A stretch of 64,000 nucleotides of DNA from Homarus americanus (GCF_018991925.1 NW_024735503.1:4632762-4696761), one strand, 5' to 3'. Shown: positions 37,991 to 50,600, counted from the first letter of the stretch. Notes: generated by a model not told the origin, from the letters alone. Translations and numbers: made by a program.

Positions 37991-39829
37991 TGTGGTCAGG
38001 CCTTCCATCGTGAATTAACACATCGCTGGTTGTTGTTGGGTCTCACGGGCCGTTATCACTGGGTACCTGGGACCTCACTGTGTGAAGGTTAACTTGGGTA
38101 CGACTGTTACTGTTGAGTTGTTCTCACTGACTTAAGCACTGTGCACCACTTTTAACCACTGTTTAACACTGGTTCCATTCCTTTCCTAAATGAAATTGTA
38201 ACTTTTGGCGAGAACTTGTTGATATTCCGGTGGGGACGAGGTTCAGGGGAGGGAGTTGGTATGGGCCATCATAACAGTTGACCTGGCTGCTCCAAGAGGA
38301 GCACCAGGTACGTCTTGACCCTTCTGTGGTCAAGGATGTCGTATGTCCGGGTGGTCGTAAGTCGAGGAGTACCTGTATACTGTTACTGTTGTCCCAAAGG
38401 TATGTAAGCTAGAAAGGTTCTTGTATAAAGTTGGAGGTACAGATAGCAAGTAGCTGTGTCTTACCCTAAATCACCTAGTAAGTCTGTTACTTACAAACAC
38501 AGGAGTTACTAGATTTCTGGAAGGTTTTTCAAAGGCGTCATATCTTCATTGATGAAGCCATTTTCTTCCTGAGAAACTACAGGGTAATTTTCTTGTTTCT
38601 TTTCTTTTATCCCATCAAAAACTTTTCACAATACAAAAAAAATTATACGTACATTATACAAATTTGGGATAGTATAGAGACTGACACATAATTAAATATC
38701 TTAGTGTCTTCTGGTGGGTTTGTATTGTACAGTATTAGCAAAGATGGAACCTAGACAATATGTGAATACTTTTGTGTGATATAATTGAGTTGGAGGGGAT
38801 TTATGCTCATTTGTTTTCTAAGAAAATATATTTGCATTGAACAAATGCGTAAATATGCTGTACAGTACTGGTATATTGTATAAAATGTTTTTTTTTACGA
38901 TACAATGTACAGGATGAGATAATATCGTACATTTTGTACGGTATACAGTATTGTAAAGATATTTTTGTTGTGGTTATCTGTGGTGTATAGATATGCACAA
39001 ATTACAACAGGATGTGGCCAAGTTATTGAGCTGACTTATGTATTTGTAATGTTGTACTGTACACAAAATAAAATTTCCTATGTTAAATCCGAAATTACTT
39101 TTTTTTATATTCAGTGAAACTATTTATCAAACAAAAGATATGATTTCTACTGTCTTTTGTGTCTGTATGTGTGTAAGGCTGGGAGGGGGTAACATGGTGA
39201 CCATATTCCCCACACTGTATACAGTACTTGTCACCCAGTACAGCACAGTGGAAATCATACTGTTTATATGATAGATCGATTTTCACTGATTGAAATTAAG
39301 GATTTGGGGGTTTACTCTATGTGTTCAGGTCCTATATGCACAAAGAAAGTTGATGTGGTTGTTTTTATAGATACACATTGTGTCTAGATCAAATGATCGA
39401 CTCATTTTTCTATCTTTAGATCTATTTGTCAAACCCCCACGGCTGTGTGTGTTTAATGTTTGTGCCAGCCATACCGAGGTGAGGTGGGGTGAATGGATCC
39501 TTGTGAAACACCGGTACCACTGGTGGCCCGCTCACTTTTATGCCTCCGTGTGTATGAAGGCGGTGTCACGCCTCACCTGGGGTACATCTCGACCCGGGGT
39601 ACAACACACATTGAGTATAATTGAAGGCAGTCCGTTTCTTGAGATGTATTTTGTTACTGTATACTGTACACAAAATAAGGGTTTAGAATTTATAGTAAAT
39701 TGCCACAACTGCTTTATTTTATAACAACAATATGATTTTTGCATTACTGTACTGTTTGGCATATGTAAGTCTGGGAGCAATTAGGGACTGTGCGAGAGAT
39801 GACAGGCAATATCCCTCCCTCACTTACAG
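37991..39829. other. intergenic sequence
   Basis: No gene is recognised. At 38354-38375 there is a solitary transposon-end-like sequence (CGTAAGTCGAGGAGTACCTG then TA) that matches the terminal inverted repeat of the element at 52306-52616. No opposite end was found. Confidence 0.45.
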
Positions 39830-39831
39830 TA

Positions 39832-40645
39832 CAGTGGTCCCTCGGTTAACGAACACAATTCGTTCCAGAAGGTCGTTCGTTAACCGAAACCATTGTTTCA
39901 ATGGGATTTTGGGTAATTGGTTCCAGTTCACCGAAAATTACATACAAACTAAAAATAAATGCAGTAAAGTACACTTACTTTGAGGTGTGCATGTAGAAGG
40001 CTCCTGGTTGATGATGATGGTGGGAATTAGAAGTGGGGGTGGAGGAGAAGGGAGAAGAGAAGGAAGCGGGGTGGAAGAAAAGTCACCCCATGCCGCCATT
40101 TCACCCATAAAATTTTAGTTCATTTGGTGTAATTCAAGATTATTTTCTTTAAATCAACACTGCACTGCATTATATATTGTCAATATGTAAAATAAACTTC
40201 AGAATGACCAATAATTGTACTGTAAAAACGTAAAAATAGTTTATGTTCAAGAGAGTCTCAAGCAAGAAGCTTCCTCCACTGAGCAGGGACACACACTGAC
40301 GCCATTTTGGGTGTGTTGAGTGGTTGTTTGGTGCGCTAAAAACTAGTTCCCTGTACATACTTCAATTATGTTAAATAATTGTTAAAATGACTAAAAACTT
40401 TAATATAAGACTTGGAAAATTATTGAATAGTACAACCTTCTTGATATTTACTCAAATGGTAACGAATTTAAGCCCTTAAACCGATTACTGTATTGGCGGA
40501 CTAATACTACAGCTGGTGAGCAGGCGAAAATATGTTGGGAAAAATTCGTAAGGAATTCGTTAACGGAAATTTTTTTTAACTGAAGTGAAGAATCTTATGG
40601 AAGGTAATTCGTTAACCGAGGCGTTCGTTAACCGGGAGATCACTG
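39832..40645. mobile_element. pogo/Tigger-type TIR element, 814 bp
   Basis: Left end CAGTGGTCCCTCGGTTAACG; right end read in reverse CAGTGATCTCCCGGTTAACG. It is flanked by TA on both sides (39830-39831 and 40646-40647). A second inner copy of the GTTAACCGAGG motif lies near the right end. No transposase sequence was recognised inside. TA duplication and CAGT-type termini are typical of the pogo/Tigger branch of Tc1/mariner. Confidence 0.75.
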
Positions 40646-41101
40646 TATAGTTCTACTATTTTAGGCAAAAAAGAAAAGGTAGATTTACAATATGGTAAAC
40701 TTTTCACAATCTTGAGCAAGTGTATGCCCTATATGGGTATTTATTCAATAAAATTTGCTATAAAAGTCCTTGTTGGTTCAGCCCATATATAAACAGTAAA
40801 GGCATAGAAACAATGACAAACAGTAAGTTGGCTCCATGTATGTTAGTTTATATTAAGGAGGAAGGGAAATGGCCAAATTTGTTATACCAAGGCATCTACT
40901 GTTGCAGACCATCCAGTGTAATTATTTTTTCTAGTAAAGTGATGTACAGAACCTCTATAATGTTCAGTTTCTTCCTGGTACTCAATGTGCTGCTAGATGT
41001 CTACATTAATTTTGTCAACATAAAAACTTTTGTCTCTCCATCATCATCGTCCGCTCATAGGTGCTCATACTTACTCAGCTGTATCATCACTGCTCTATAT
41101 A

Positions 41102-41553
41102 CAGTGATATCTCCGTTAGCCGGAACGATTGGTGCAGAGCACTCTCAGGAATGAGAGATTTTCGGGTAATGAGACGACTCTCAAAGCCAGAAAAAAATCC
41201 CTCATCCTGGAATTTTTCGGGAAACGGATAAAATTTCTCGGAGGTTTCAGAAATTGGCCGTTACATCATCTCTTGAACCCGGAAAAAAATCCCCCATCCC
41301 CGGAATTTTCTGGGTAACGGTAAAATGTTCTCGGAAGTTCCAAAGATTGCCCATTACATCATCTCTCGAACCCGGAAAAAAATCCCCCATCCCTGGAATT
41401 TTCCAGGTAACAGAAAATTTTTCTTAGATTTTTTTCCTGAAAACGTGTCCCTCGGAAAATCGTTCCCAAATCAGGAATTTTCCGATAAAATTTCAATTCC
41501 GGCTATCGGAGAGTTCCGGGTTTGAGTGTTTCCGGCTAACAGAGATATTACTG
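41102..41553. mobile_element. pogo/Tigger-type TIR element, 452 bp
   Basis: Left end CAGTGATATCTCCGTTAGCC; right end read in reverse CAGTAATATCTCTGTTAGCC. It is flanked by TA at 41100-41101 and 41554-41555. Inside, a unit of about 75 bp (ATTACATCATCTC...AACCCGG) is tandemly duplicated at about 41260 and about 41345. It is non-coding. Confidence 0.8.
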
Positions 41554-41555
41554 TA

Positions 41556-43626
41556 ACTCCAACTTTATCGTCACTATCTCATAATGACCCCCAGGCATTC
41601 CACAAATCTTTTCTGTAACACCAGGAGTTCAGCTGAAGAGTTTAAGTAAGAAATGGCATTTTTTCTGGCAGAGCCTATAACCAGGTGGTGGATATATCCT
41701 CTCTTGTACCTTGGGTTAGTGACTTACTCATCTGAGACTGAATTCAGATTAGCAGATTGGCTGGGAAATAAAGGTAGCAGACAGTAACCTTAGTATGTTG
41801 TGTGCTGATTAGGTAGAGTTTTCTCTTATAAGATAATCTAACCCCCTAGAGGGTAAGTCTCCCTCTTTCATTCATTGGCAGTAATGGCGAGTGTTCAAGT
41901 TTGGTCTCCATATATGATGATTACTTATGATGGTGAAGGTGCTTGTAGCCCCTTCTTTATTTTCCAAGAGCGTGAGAACTAAGCTTTTGGAGGAGAAGTG
42001 CAGTGCAGTATCATAGTTATCCATTATTGTTCCCTCGTGGAGGTGTTTAAACTAGCATCAGAACTTTTCTCTTCAGTCATGGTCATGCATATTGCAGGGA
42101 TGTTAACTAATAAGTACAGGTATGTGCTCTGCTGATGGATAAGGTGGGTGTAATATCAAGAACCATTCAAATGGATTCTCTTTACAAGAACAGTCACCAA
42201 CTCCCAGCCTTTTTACTACAAATTTTTTGAGGCTATGTTCTTCCTTGATTCGAATGCCTAGGAGCACTTTTATATGTTCCAAACACTCGCTCAAATGTTG
42301 TAATATTCAAGGGGCTGACATAGGTCCAAGGGTTTACAACTTAATTAGCTTCTTACCTTTGTTAATATTCTTTTTGGAGTCCATCTTGAGCTCTGAGTTA
42401 GAGATGGGTGGGGGAGTACAGTACAGCACTTTCCTGTCCATTCCTACATTTGGTGTAAGTTTAATAAGGTTATACAGTATGTAGATTCTCCCCAAGAATC
42501 TTCTTCAAACAATTTGAATTTTTCTGGAAGTTTCTTAAAACCTTTATTAGGATAATTTTTATGCAATATTATAGAGCTTTATATTTTCTCTCCTAATTAG
42601 AGCATTGTTCTTCTTAAGAACAGCATATATATCTAAAGTTGGTTGCCAAAATTTATTAACAGTTCTTTCTGGCCTGCATAGCCATGGCTTCATAAGGGGT
42701 ATGTGAAGCCCATTCTATAGACAATGATTAACCAGCACTTAGAAAAAGAGGTTTTGTACCTTACTGTATAGTATTTGTATAGTAATCTCTCTTGGTGGAG
42801 TGTATATTATTGCCACCACCTCCCTCTTTCTAGATGGTTTCAGATACAGGAGTCTTTCAGATCAGACTCAAGGATATGTGAGGAAGAATGATCTTGGTAT
42901 TCCATTCTATGACTGCTTGTAGACTGAGTGATTCAGTTCCCCTCCTTCTTCCTAAACTGTTACCTTGAAGTCAGCTGAAAGTGAGGTATTAATTATCCAA
43001 ACAAGATGTGATGTTCATGTCCAATTGACGTCGATCTTTAGCGGTGACTGTGCTTTCCAAGGCCCACTTTTATTGGCTCGAATTTCAGTGGAAAGGAGTT
43101 ATTAATTAATTAGTCCCTGCTCCTTAAGTTACAGTACAGTACAGTATAAGGGTTTTTGGATTTTATCCCTTCACAGTATAGACCTGGTTGGATAATTTGT
43201 GAGTTGCTTGTCAAGCCTTGGTCACAAAATGGGGTTTCAAGATCATTTCTTTATATATTGTCCATACTGTATACAAATTTTTTGTGGGGTAGGCCTATAA
43301 AAGTGTGTGTTTAATATCAGATATGAAACTTGTGATCATGAGTTTAAAGAGAAAACTATTTTTTGAGTCCTTCATGTCTTGATTTTCTCAAATAAAGTTT
43401 TAGATATGCAACGTAATACCGTTAAAGATATTCTTATTAAGGTTAATCAAGTTTAAACTAAAACTTTTCTACATTTTATTAAGGACCCTGTATTATCAAC
43501 TTTGTAGACTCAGTGTATGAGATTGTTCTACTTTAGTTTTGGTAATACAGTAATTTTATGAATACTGTACTCTTAAGTATTTTTTGTTGAATTTATAGTA
43601 TACATTGAAAAATCCCTTTGCTTTCA
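41556..43626. other. upstream region of the neurochondrin gene
   Basis: No coding sequence is recognised. The 3' end of this stretch is an intron ending in the acceptor CTTTCAG at 43620-43626, directly before the neurochondrin coding exon. The upstream non-coding exon and promoter were not located. Confidence 0.5.
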
Positions 43627-43630
43627 GTTT

Positions 43631-43648
43631 ATGCAAAGACGTAACTAA
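43631..43648 (+). promoter_or_regulatory. five-codon upstream ORF in the neurochondrin leader
   Basis: ATG-CAA-AGA-CGT-AAC-TAA lies in the 5' leader after the splice acceptor and ends 9 nt before the main ATG. Such short uORFs commonly reduce main-ORF translation and allow reinitiation. The effect here is inference. Confidence 0.45.
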
Positions 43649-43657
43649 TTGGAAAAT

Positions 43658-45970
43658 ATGGGGAGCTGTGGAGATAGCCGGCCCTCAACGCCAGATGCCG
43701 ATCAACCTGAAGCTAACAGTGAATCAGACCAGATGGAAATGGATGATGCTAAAGGAAAAGGGGAAAAAACAGTCAGGGAATTGCCAACAATGTCTAGCCC
43801 AGTTGAACGTGGCATTTTGATTCTTAGGAGAGCAAATACTGATACTGAGAGATTTGCAGCACTCTTAATGTTAACAAAACTTATTAAAGTAGAAGAGTTT
43901 GATGAATCATGTAAGAAAAGCCTTATGGAAGCTATGGGTTTGCATTTTTTAGCTCGTCTCTTACGAACCGACGAAGTTCCTGAAGGTTGTCCACCCTTTA
44001 TGTTTAAGTCTATTGCCATGACCATATTAACTTGCTTTATATCCTCATGTTTAGGCAATCCAACTTTATATGCACTCATTCCAGTATTGAGCGAGTTCAT
44101 TGCAATGTCAGCAGATACGAGTGATGGAGATCTAACCTTAATTAAAGATTCTTACCAATGTATGAAAAGCATAGCCTCTGAAAAGGGTGGAAGAAAAGCT
44201 ATAATTGATTTTGAAGCTGTAGGGTCACTTGTAGATGCTTACACAGCAGAAGGTTACTGCTATGATGATGCTCTGGAGATTCTTTTGATGGTTGTGACAG
44301 AAGAGGGTGCAAGAACATGGGAAGATGAGCCAGAAGCATTCATAAAGCTCATGAACCATGTTGCTCACGAGTTTGCTGTTGATCAAGGGGAGATTAAGTT
44401 TAAGTTGTGTGATACTCTCTCGGAACTTTTACAAAGCCTTCCATTACTTACTGTTGAGAGTGGTCAACCAGAATGGAAAAAAAATTTACATAAAGGTCTC
44501 TCTGATATAATATTCAGCAAATTAAGTCGTGAGCAACGTGACAGAGGTTTAAAGTTAGCAGGGACAGCAATGGAAACTCTTGGGGTAAGTTGGGTATTAC
44601 AGGTGGAGAATGAAGCAACAGGGGAAACCAAAGGTAGACAGTTACTGCTGCTACTGGTTCACCTGGCATGCATTGAAGTTCGAATGAGTCTAGAGGACAA
44701 GACTTTTGAAGAAGCTGTTGCCCTTGCCTCTCCAACTACTGCTTGTTACACTATATTAGAATTAGCTATAATCTTCCTTGTCAATGGTGCTGTTGATTTT
44801 GAGCAAAAGCAGAAACAACAGCTGTATGCTGCCTTAAAAGGGGCTTTTAAAGCAGTTCTTACATTTTTAAATGGAGCTTCAGTTGATGATTCTTTTTTAG
44901 AGAATTCTGTGAATCATCTGTTTGTTTGTGCAACTATTCGTGTTTTGGGAGCATGGTTGGCAGAAGAAACAGCAGCTAACAAGGAAGAGGTATACCAAAC
45001 CATACCCTTCATTATTAAAATATCAAGGTACAACTTTGAACACAACAAAAGGAAAGCTGTAATGAAATCCAAGAAAAAGGGCCAGTCTAAGAGTTATTAC
45101 AAGGAGGAGAGCAAAGACAGACTGCCAGATGTACTGAGATTCTTACTTCCTGGCTTGTGTCATCTAACTGCAGAAGATTTTCCTCGGCATATTTTGCTTG
45201 AACTTGAAATAGAAAATTTATTGTTTGAATATTTCAATTATCACTGGAATAGCATAAAAGGCATATTTGGCCCTCAGAATAAAGAGGAAGAATTAGAAAT
45301 CCCCTCAGATAAGGTTCGCTCTGCTTGTGAGGCTATGGACACCATAAGCAATATATTCATGAATATAGTGGTTCAAGAACCACAAAGAGTTAAAACTGAT
45401 CTGTTTTACTATACGCTTCTGAAATTTGTTTTTACTAAAGTACCAGAAATACCCTTGGAGGTTCGTTACCTCAGGTTGTGCGGTAATTCTTCCACTTTAG
45501 GACTCATGATTCTGCGTCACCAACACAAGAGTGTTAAAAGTACAGACTTTACAATATTTAGATTTGTGCAGTCTACTGTTCGCTTTCTATGGGATGCTCA
45601 TAATATTGAGGAGAGTAGGGACTATGCAACTTTAGTTGTGTCCTCAAAGTATGAATTTCATTGGGGTAGCCTTATGGATATCTGGTTTTTAGGTATGCAT
45701 ACATTAAGTCTTCTTCTCCCGTTAATCCCGTGGCTCTGTGATTTCTTAATAGAAAGTGATTGGCCACAGACAATTATCACAACTTTATTGTCAGTCCGTG
45801 AAGGAGGATTAGATACTGGACTCAAAAGTGCCTTTGAGGATTTCCTCTGCCTTCTGTCAAAATCATCAAAACCTGCTCATAACAAATTAAAAGAAAAGGG
45901 AGTGGAACAAGTTTGTCGGAATCACAAACTAGAAGAGTTGTCCAAAGTGTTTAGTGTCAAAATGTCGTAA
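43658..45970 (+). CDS. Ncdn: neurochondrin
   Basis: An intact 770-residue ORF from ATG 43658 (MGSCGDSRPSTPDADQ) to TAA at 45968. Vertebrate neurochondrin is about 730 residues, so the length fits. After an acidic, disordered N-terminus (residues 1-45), the helical repeat body begins at RGILILRRANTDTERFAALL. It contains VTEEGARTWEDEP, a KRKAVMKSKKKGQSKSYYKE basic stretch near residue 470, and a conserved RFLLPGLCHLTAEDFPRHIL segment. Neurochondrin is a cytosolic, membrane-associated leucine-rich protein. In vertebrates it binds signalling proteins such as CaMKII and metabotropic glutamate receptors and affects neurite outgrowth; a role in SMN/snRNP complexes has also been reported. No intron interrupts the coding region. 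An acceptor at 43626 implies at least one upstream leader exon, so this looks like the native gene rather than a retrocopy. No polyA tail or target duplication was seen. Confidence 0.9.
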   Translation: MGSCGDSRPSTPDADQPEANSESDQMEMDDAKGKGEKTVRELPTMSSPVERGILILRRANTDTERFAALLMLTKLIKVEEFDESCKKSLMEAMGLHFLARLLRTDEVPEGCPPFMFKSIAMTILTCFISSCLGNPTLYALIPVLSEFIAMSADTSDGDLTLIKDSYQCMKSIASEKGGRKAIIDFEAVGSLVDAYTAEGYCYDDALEILLMVVTEEGARTWEDEPEAFIKLMNHVAHEFAVDQGEIKFKLCDTLSELLQSLPLLTVESGQPEWKKNLHKGLSDIIFSKLSREQRDRGLKLAGTAMETLGVSWVLQVENEATGETKGRQLLLLLVHLACIEVRMSLEDKTFEEAVALASPTTACYTILELAIIFLVNGAVDFEQKQKQQLYAALKGAFKAVLTFLNGASVDDSFLENSVNHLFVCATIRVLGAWLAEETAANKEEVYQTIPFIIKISRYNFEHNKRKAVMKSKKKGQSKSYYKEESKDRLPDVLRFLLPGLCHLTAEDFPRHILLELEIENLLFEYFNYHWNSIKGIFGPQNKEEELEIPSDKVRSACEAMDTISNIFMNIVVQEPQRVKTDLFYYTLLKFVFTKVPEIPLEVRYLRLCGNSSTLGLMILRHQHKSVKSTDFTIFRFVQSTVRFLWDAHNIEESRDYATLVVSSKYEFHWGSLMDIWFLGMHTLSLLLPLIPWLCDFLIESDWPQTIITTLLSVREGGLDTGLKSAFEDFLCLLSKSSKPAHNKLKEKGVEQVCRNHKLEELSKVFSVKMS

Positions 45971-46975
45971 ATGCACAGAAAATTCAAAGATTATATTGCA
46001 AAAGAAAATCGGCTTGAGTTGTTGTGAGCCTCGGTAAACAACTAGTGTATGTACAGTACAGTACAGTATATTGGTATGGTGTGTAGGTCAAAAATGACCA
46101 TAAAGTGGAAGTTTAAATACTGTACTGTACCCTGTGATATATTACATCCTCTAGTAAGGATCTAGAAAGTAGAGTATTCCTTATGGTTACGGTATTTCAA
46201 TACACTCATAACAGTTGATTTGTAAAGGCCTCCTGAAATTAATATTTTTTTTTTTTAGAATATCAATAGATTTAATTAATCATGTAAAATATCACCTCAG
46301 TGTGGTTGAAAAATCATTGTTGTGCATGATGTTACACTTCCTGGTCAGTACTCCCTGTGTTTCAAGGGTTCTGAATGATAATTTAAGGAAGATTGTACAT
46401 ATGTTCAACATCTGTGTCTGAATACAGTATAAACTTTGTGGTGTGATGTCATACTATTGTATATTTTTATTTAATACCAGATATATAATCTGAGTGTCAG
46501 TGCCTCTGCATTTTTATGTAGTTTATTGTTTGCAGTTCTGTGAGGTTAGTTTTGGATTTGTCATGTATCAGTACAGGGTCATTGAAAAAGAAGCCCAGAT
46601 TTTAATACTGTATACTTTATTAATTTATTATTATTATTTTTTATAGCTCTATATAATTGAAGTACTGTAGTAATGTATGACTTAAGCAGTTGGCCATGAT
46701 GTTGTGTCATGTTCAAAATGGAATAAATTTGTTTCGTTTAAAAAAATATTTTTTTACATTTGGTGCATTATTTTCAATGATGATGATGGTGTAACTGACG
46801 ATAATGAAAGCAGTTTGTTTTGCTTAAATTTCTGTATCAATTACTGTACTGTAGAAGGCCCAGTCATGTGTAACAAGGTGGTGCTTAATGTGTTAAATTA
46901 GCAGTGGACAGTTTGGTGAGCAAATTTTTCCTTTGATTGGTTATCAGAATTTTTTTATTTACTCTATATATACTG
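45971..46975 (+). other. 3' UTR or downstream flank of neurochondrin
   Basis: AT-rich sequence with several CAGTA pentamer runs (46051-46066). An AATAAA lies near 46722. Which polyA site is used cannot be told. Confidence 0.4.
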
Positions 46976-46977
46976 TA

Positions 46978-47920
46978 CAGGGTGTCCCCGACTTACGAAC
47001 GTCTGCCGATATGAACGAAGTTAAACTTGAAATTTATAATATTTTATTTACCCGGTGACTTATTTTTTACTTTATTTACTGTATTTTGTCATTCTATTTT
47101 TTCTTTTGTCTCAAATTAATTGATTTTAGATGTACAGTAATACCCCGCTTTACACGGTTTCACTTTCTGCGATTTCGCATTTACGCGGTACCTCGCCAGA
47201 ACCGGACTTTCACTTTACACAGTGCATCTACTCATATACGCGGGAAGCGGCGTGGGCAGGATGCACACAAGGTCGCCCAGTCATCAAAACATTACCGAGT
47301 TCTTCACCCGCCACCCACCACAGCCGGCCCAAATCAGTGATAGTGATAGTGAGGATATGGACTTATATGGACTTTGAGGGGTTTGACAAAGAGGCCCTGC
47401 AAGTCTATGTGGTGGATAGTGATACAATTGATACAAGTGATACAGGTGAGGGCCAATAATCTGCCCTCTGCCTCGGAACCAACCCCCCATCCCTGTGTGC
47501 CCAGCCATCTTTTCTACTAATGTAAGTGTAAAAAAAACTAATATTATTGATATTTCTCTTAATTATTAATTGTGTGTGCATACCATCATAAAATTAAGAT
47601 GTAATTTTTACTACAACGTAGGTATTGTGTCTGAAAAAGTGGAGTTTGGGGGTCGGGCCAGTCTCTATTGGAATTAATCCCATATGTTCTGTTGTTCACT
47701 TTACGCGGTTTTCACTTTCCGCGGTACCCCATGGGTTCAATTGACCACGGAAATCGAGGTACTACTGTACTGTATATAAGGACTTAGGCTATGATATTGT
47801 GGGATTGTAAACCTTGTTCTGTAAGTATGGTATACACAAGCAAGTGTTCCGACTTGTGTACAAATCTGACTTAAGAACGTCCTCAGGAACGGAACCCATT
47901 CATAACCCGGGGACCCCCTG
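46978..47920. mobile_element. pogo/Tigger-type TIR element (outer), interrupted by a nested element
   Basis: Left end CAGGGTGTCCCCGACTTACG; right end read in reverse CAGGGGGTCCCCGGGTTATG. It is flanked by TA at 46976-46977 and 47921-47922. Without the nested element at 47135-47767 it is about 310 bp and non-coding. Confidence 0.75.
47135..47767 (+). mobile_element. Tigger-derived element (nested) with transposase C-terminal tail
   Basis: Left end CAGTAATACCCCGCTTTACA; right end read in reverse CAGTAGTACCTCGATTTCCG. It is flanked by TA at 47133-47134 and 47768-47769. A second copy lies reversed at 59398-60021. In the shared core, the plus strand reads TEFFTRHPPQPAQISDSDSE followed by a DMD and then, in a neighbouring frame, FEGFDKEALQVYVVDSDTID ending at a stop. 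This is the low-complexity acidic/Ser tail style of Tigger-type transposases. I infer an internal deletion derivative that keeps only the 3' end of the transposase gene. Confidence 0.7.
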
Positions 47921-47922
47921 TA

Positions 47923-50503
47923 TACTGTATATATATACTAGCTAATATGTATGTGGTCTAGTTGTTATATATTGTTCACTTATAAGGGAAGGGCAACCTA
48001 AATGTTGACCATGTAAGGTTTAATTTGTTTGTCTAAATACTGTGTTCTAAGTGATGTGTATTCCTGTGGCTAAAACCAAACTTGCCATGAAGAGGAATAC
48101 TGTACAGTATTAATGAATGTGTTCTTGACAAAACATCAGACAAAAATGTAAAATTTTAATACAGTATAACTTTTTATCCAACATTTAAATTACCTGAATA
48201 TATACAGGGTATTTGCAGTTCATATAATTAATTTAATGAGAACTGCATACTTATGTCTTCTGCATCTATCTTGTGTCTCTGTAAAAGTGTGGCAAGCATT
48301 AGTTGATCTCTGGGCTGCGTGACCTCATAACATAATTTGAATTTACCCCATGATTTTGTTGTTGTTGATGCTGTGTGAGGACAGAACATTTAAATTACTA
48401 ATAGTGTCCTTTGTATGTTTTTATCTCCATTATTTTACGAAATACAAATGACTGATCAGATATTTTATTAGATAGTCAATTTAAAAAAATGCACTAAATT
48501 AAATTTTTAATTGTCATCTTATGTAAGAGAGGTATGCTATTGTGGGATGTATGTTCATGTACAGTACAGTGCTCTGTTGGTGACTTAGAAATAATGATAG
48601 ATTAAAGGCAGCTTAGCTATGAATAGTTCTTGAATCTTGAAATGGCTCCATCACAGTTGAAATTTTGCACTTTACTGAGGCAGGAAGAATGATAAGTTAT
48701 TTATGTGATTTGCTTTATTTCTTTTGGTGGTACATTAGGGTATTTATATTCTTGTGATATGGTCAAGCCTGTAATTACCTTTACACCTGTGTTTGTTTAG
48801 TGATAACTGTTACTATGGTGTTGCTGTAGACATTGAACAAACACTTGGGTTCTGTAACTGCTATGAGTAAAACCCATGACCAAAGAACTTTAATTGCAAG
48901 CAACTTTTCTTTTGTTGATTGTGTGTGATGTAGCATTGGAAATATTCAATTCACTGTGGTTAATGCTGTGAGAGAATTGGGTAGGATTTTTTTTTCTCTC
49001 TCTCTCTCTCTCCAAGATTATGATTAAAACAAATGCATAGCCATGTCAATCTGAAGTACTATTGCCCCTGAATTATGTAAGGTTATTCAGGGTGTCTCAG
49101 AGGAGAATTTGAATCATTGAACATTTTAAAGAGGGAAACAAAATAGTTGAGTACTAATGACAACTTTGCCTGTTATTATAGTGCATTCATTTGAAGTTTC
49201 ATGTTGCAAGCTGCAGATATCAGATACAATAGTGTCCACCAACATAGATGCCCCTTATTGAACTTCATTGAGAAATAGATGGAGCAGTACTGTTATGTTG
49301 AGGACCCATTAGAACAATGGACCAGTATTAGCAAATGTTAGACATGATTGACAGAGTCTGTAAATGGATTGCTGAAGTCTGACAGTGTTTGTGGAAGATG
49401 TTTAAGGGATGGTAGTAATATGCATATTGTTAATGAATTATATATGAAGAGTGAATGGAGATGGGAGCAAACTAAAGTATTAAACATGCATGCAGTTAAT
49501 GTGGGAATGTTCTTGTAATTACAGTACTTTGTTTCACTCAACATGGGAAGACAATAAGGGAATTTTATTTCTTGTTGCATTGTATATTTGTCTTATTTTG
49601 TTTGGACTTGATGAAAGTTGATTCAGTGTTGTAGAGGCTTAGGGAGTAATGTTGCCCATCTCTCTTCCTTGTTTCTTCATTCAACACTTGGAGTGGTCAG
49701 AATGTCAAGCAAGAGTACAAAAATGTGCTCAACAGTAATAGTGATGTTAAGTGTACTGTACTTTTATTTACATTTTGATTGTTGTACTGGTGGTTGAACT
49801 AGAAATTGGTCCTGTCAGTTTGTCATTTTTTTCTAGGAAAGTTTGTATTGAGTTTTATTTTGGCAAGTAAAATTTATTTTCTTGGTGCTAGTTTTTGTAA
49901 AATACAATGTATACTTGTAAGTTTTGTAAATATATCAGCTTTTTCACTGGTGTATCATTATCTTTTAATACACAGTACTGTAGTATGAATGATAAGATAT
50001 GAATATATAACTTGGTCAACATAATAAATATTTGCCAAGATAATAAATATACATATTTTTAGAATGGTGATATTGTTGACAATTTAAAACTTTATAGAAG
50101 TTATAGAATGGCACTTATGAGAACCTTATCAGCTGGAGGGGGGGGGGAGACTTGATAACCTCTCTGTTGTTACCTGTGCTGCTAAAAGTAGGAACATCAC
50201 CTTTTGATATACAGTTTATGACGTATGTGTGAAATATTACCTCCTAACTAGGGATAAATTTAATATTATTGAGTTATGTCCCTAGTACAGTAGATTGAAT
50301 ATGTGAATTTTTTACTTTGAGTCCCACTCAGTCACTTGTTATTCTGACTCCTTGTATGATTAGATAGTATGGAACAACTAAGAATCAAAAAGCTATTGTG
50401 TGCAGTGATGCAGACGAGACCATTCACAATTTCAGACTTTATGGATCACCCCCAAGACAGTTTTGTGGTGGTTAAACTTAAGACTGGTTAAAACCTATCT
50501 CGA
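47923..50503. other. intergenic or intronic AT-rich sequence
   Basis: No gene is recognised. It contains a short (CT)n tract at about 48999-49012 and scattered TACAGTA/TACTGTA motifs. Long T-rich ORFs show no coding pattern. Confidence 0.5.
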
Positions 50504-50600
50504 TTAACCCTTTCGCTGCAATTCCCGCACTTGCCATTTTATCTGGCTACTGCCAGACGATTTTATTCAGCTTAGGGTAACCTCCGTAGCCAAAGGGTTG
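50504..50600. mobile_element. short TIR element with AACCCTTT/AAAGGGTT ends
   Basis: The left end TTAACCCTTTCGCTGC and the right end GTAGCCAAAGGGTTGA form short inverted repeats around about 95 bp. TTAA on the left and a CCCTTT terminus recall piggyBac-type non-autonomous elements, but the right flank is TTGA, so this is tentative. Confidence 0.35.

Noticed and set aside
47284..47508. Independent small gene on the minus strand (GHTGMGGWFRGRGQ frame), with a twin at 59641-59871
   Set aside because: Both copies lie inside the same TIR element. The other strand carries the Tigger-tail-like frame, so this is a shadow frame.
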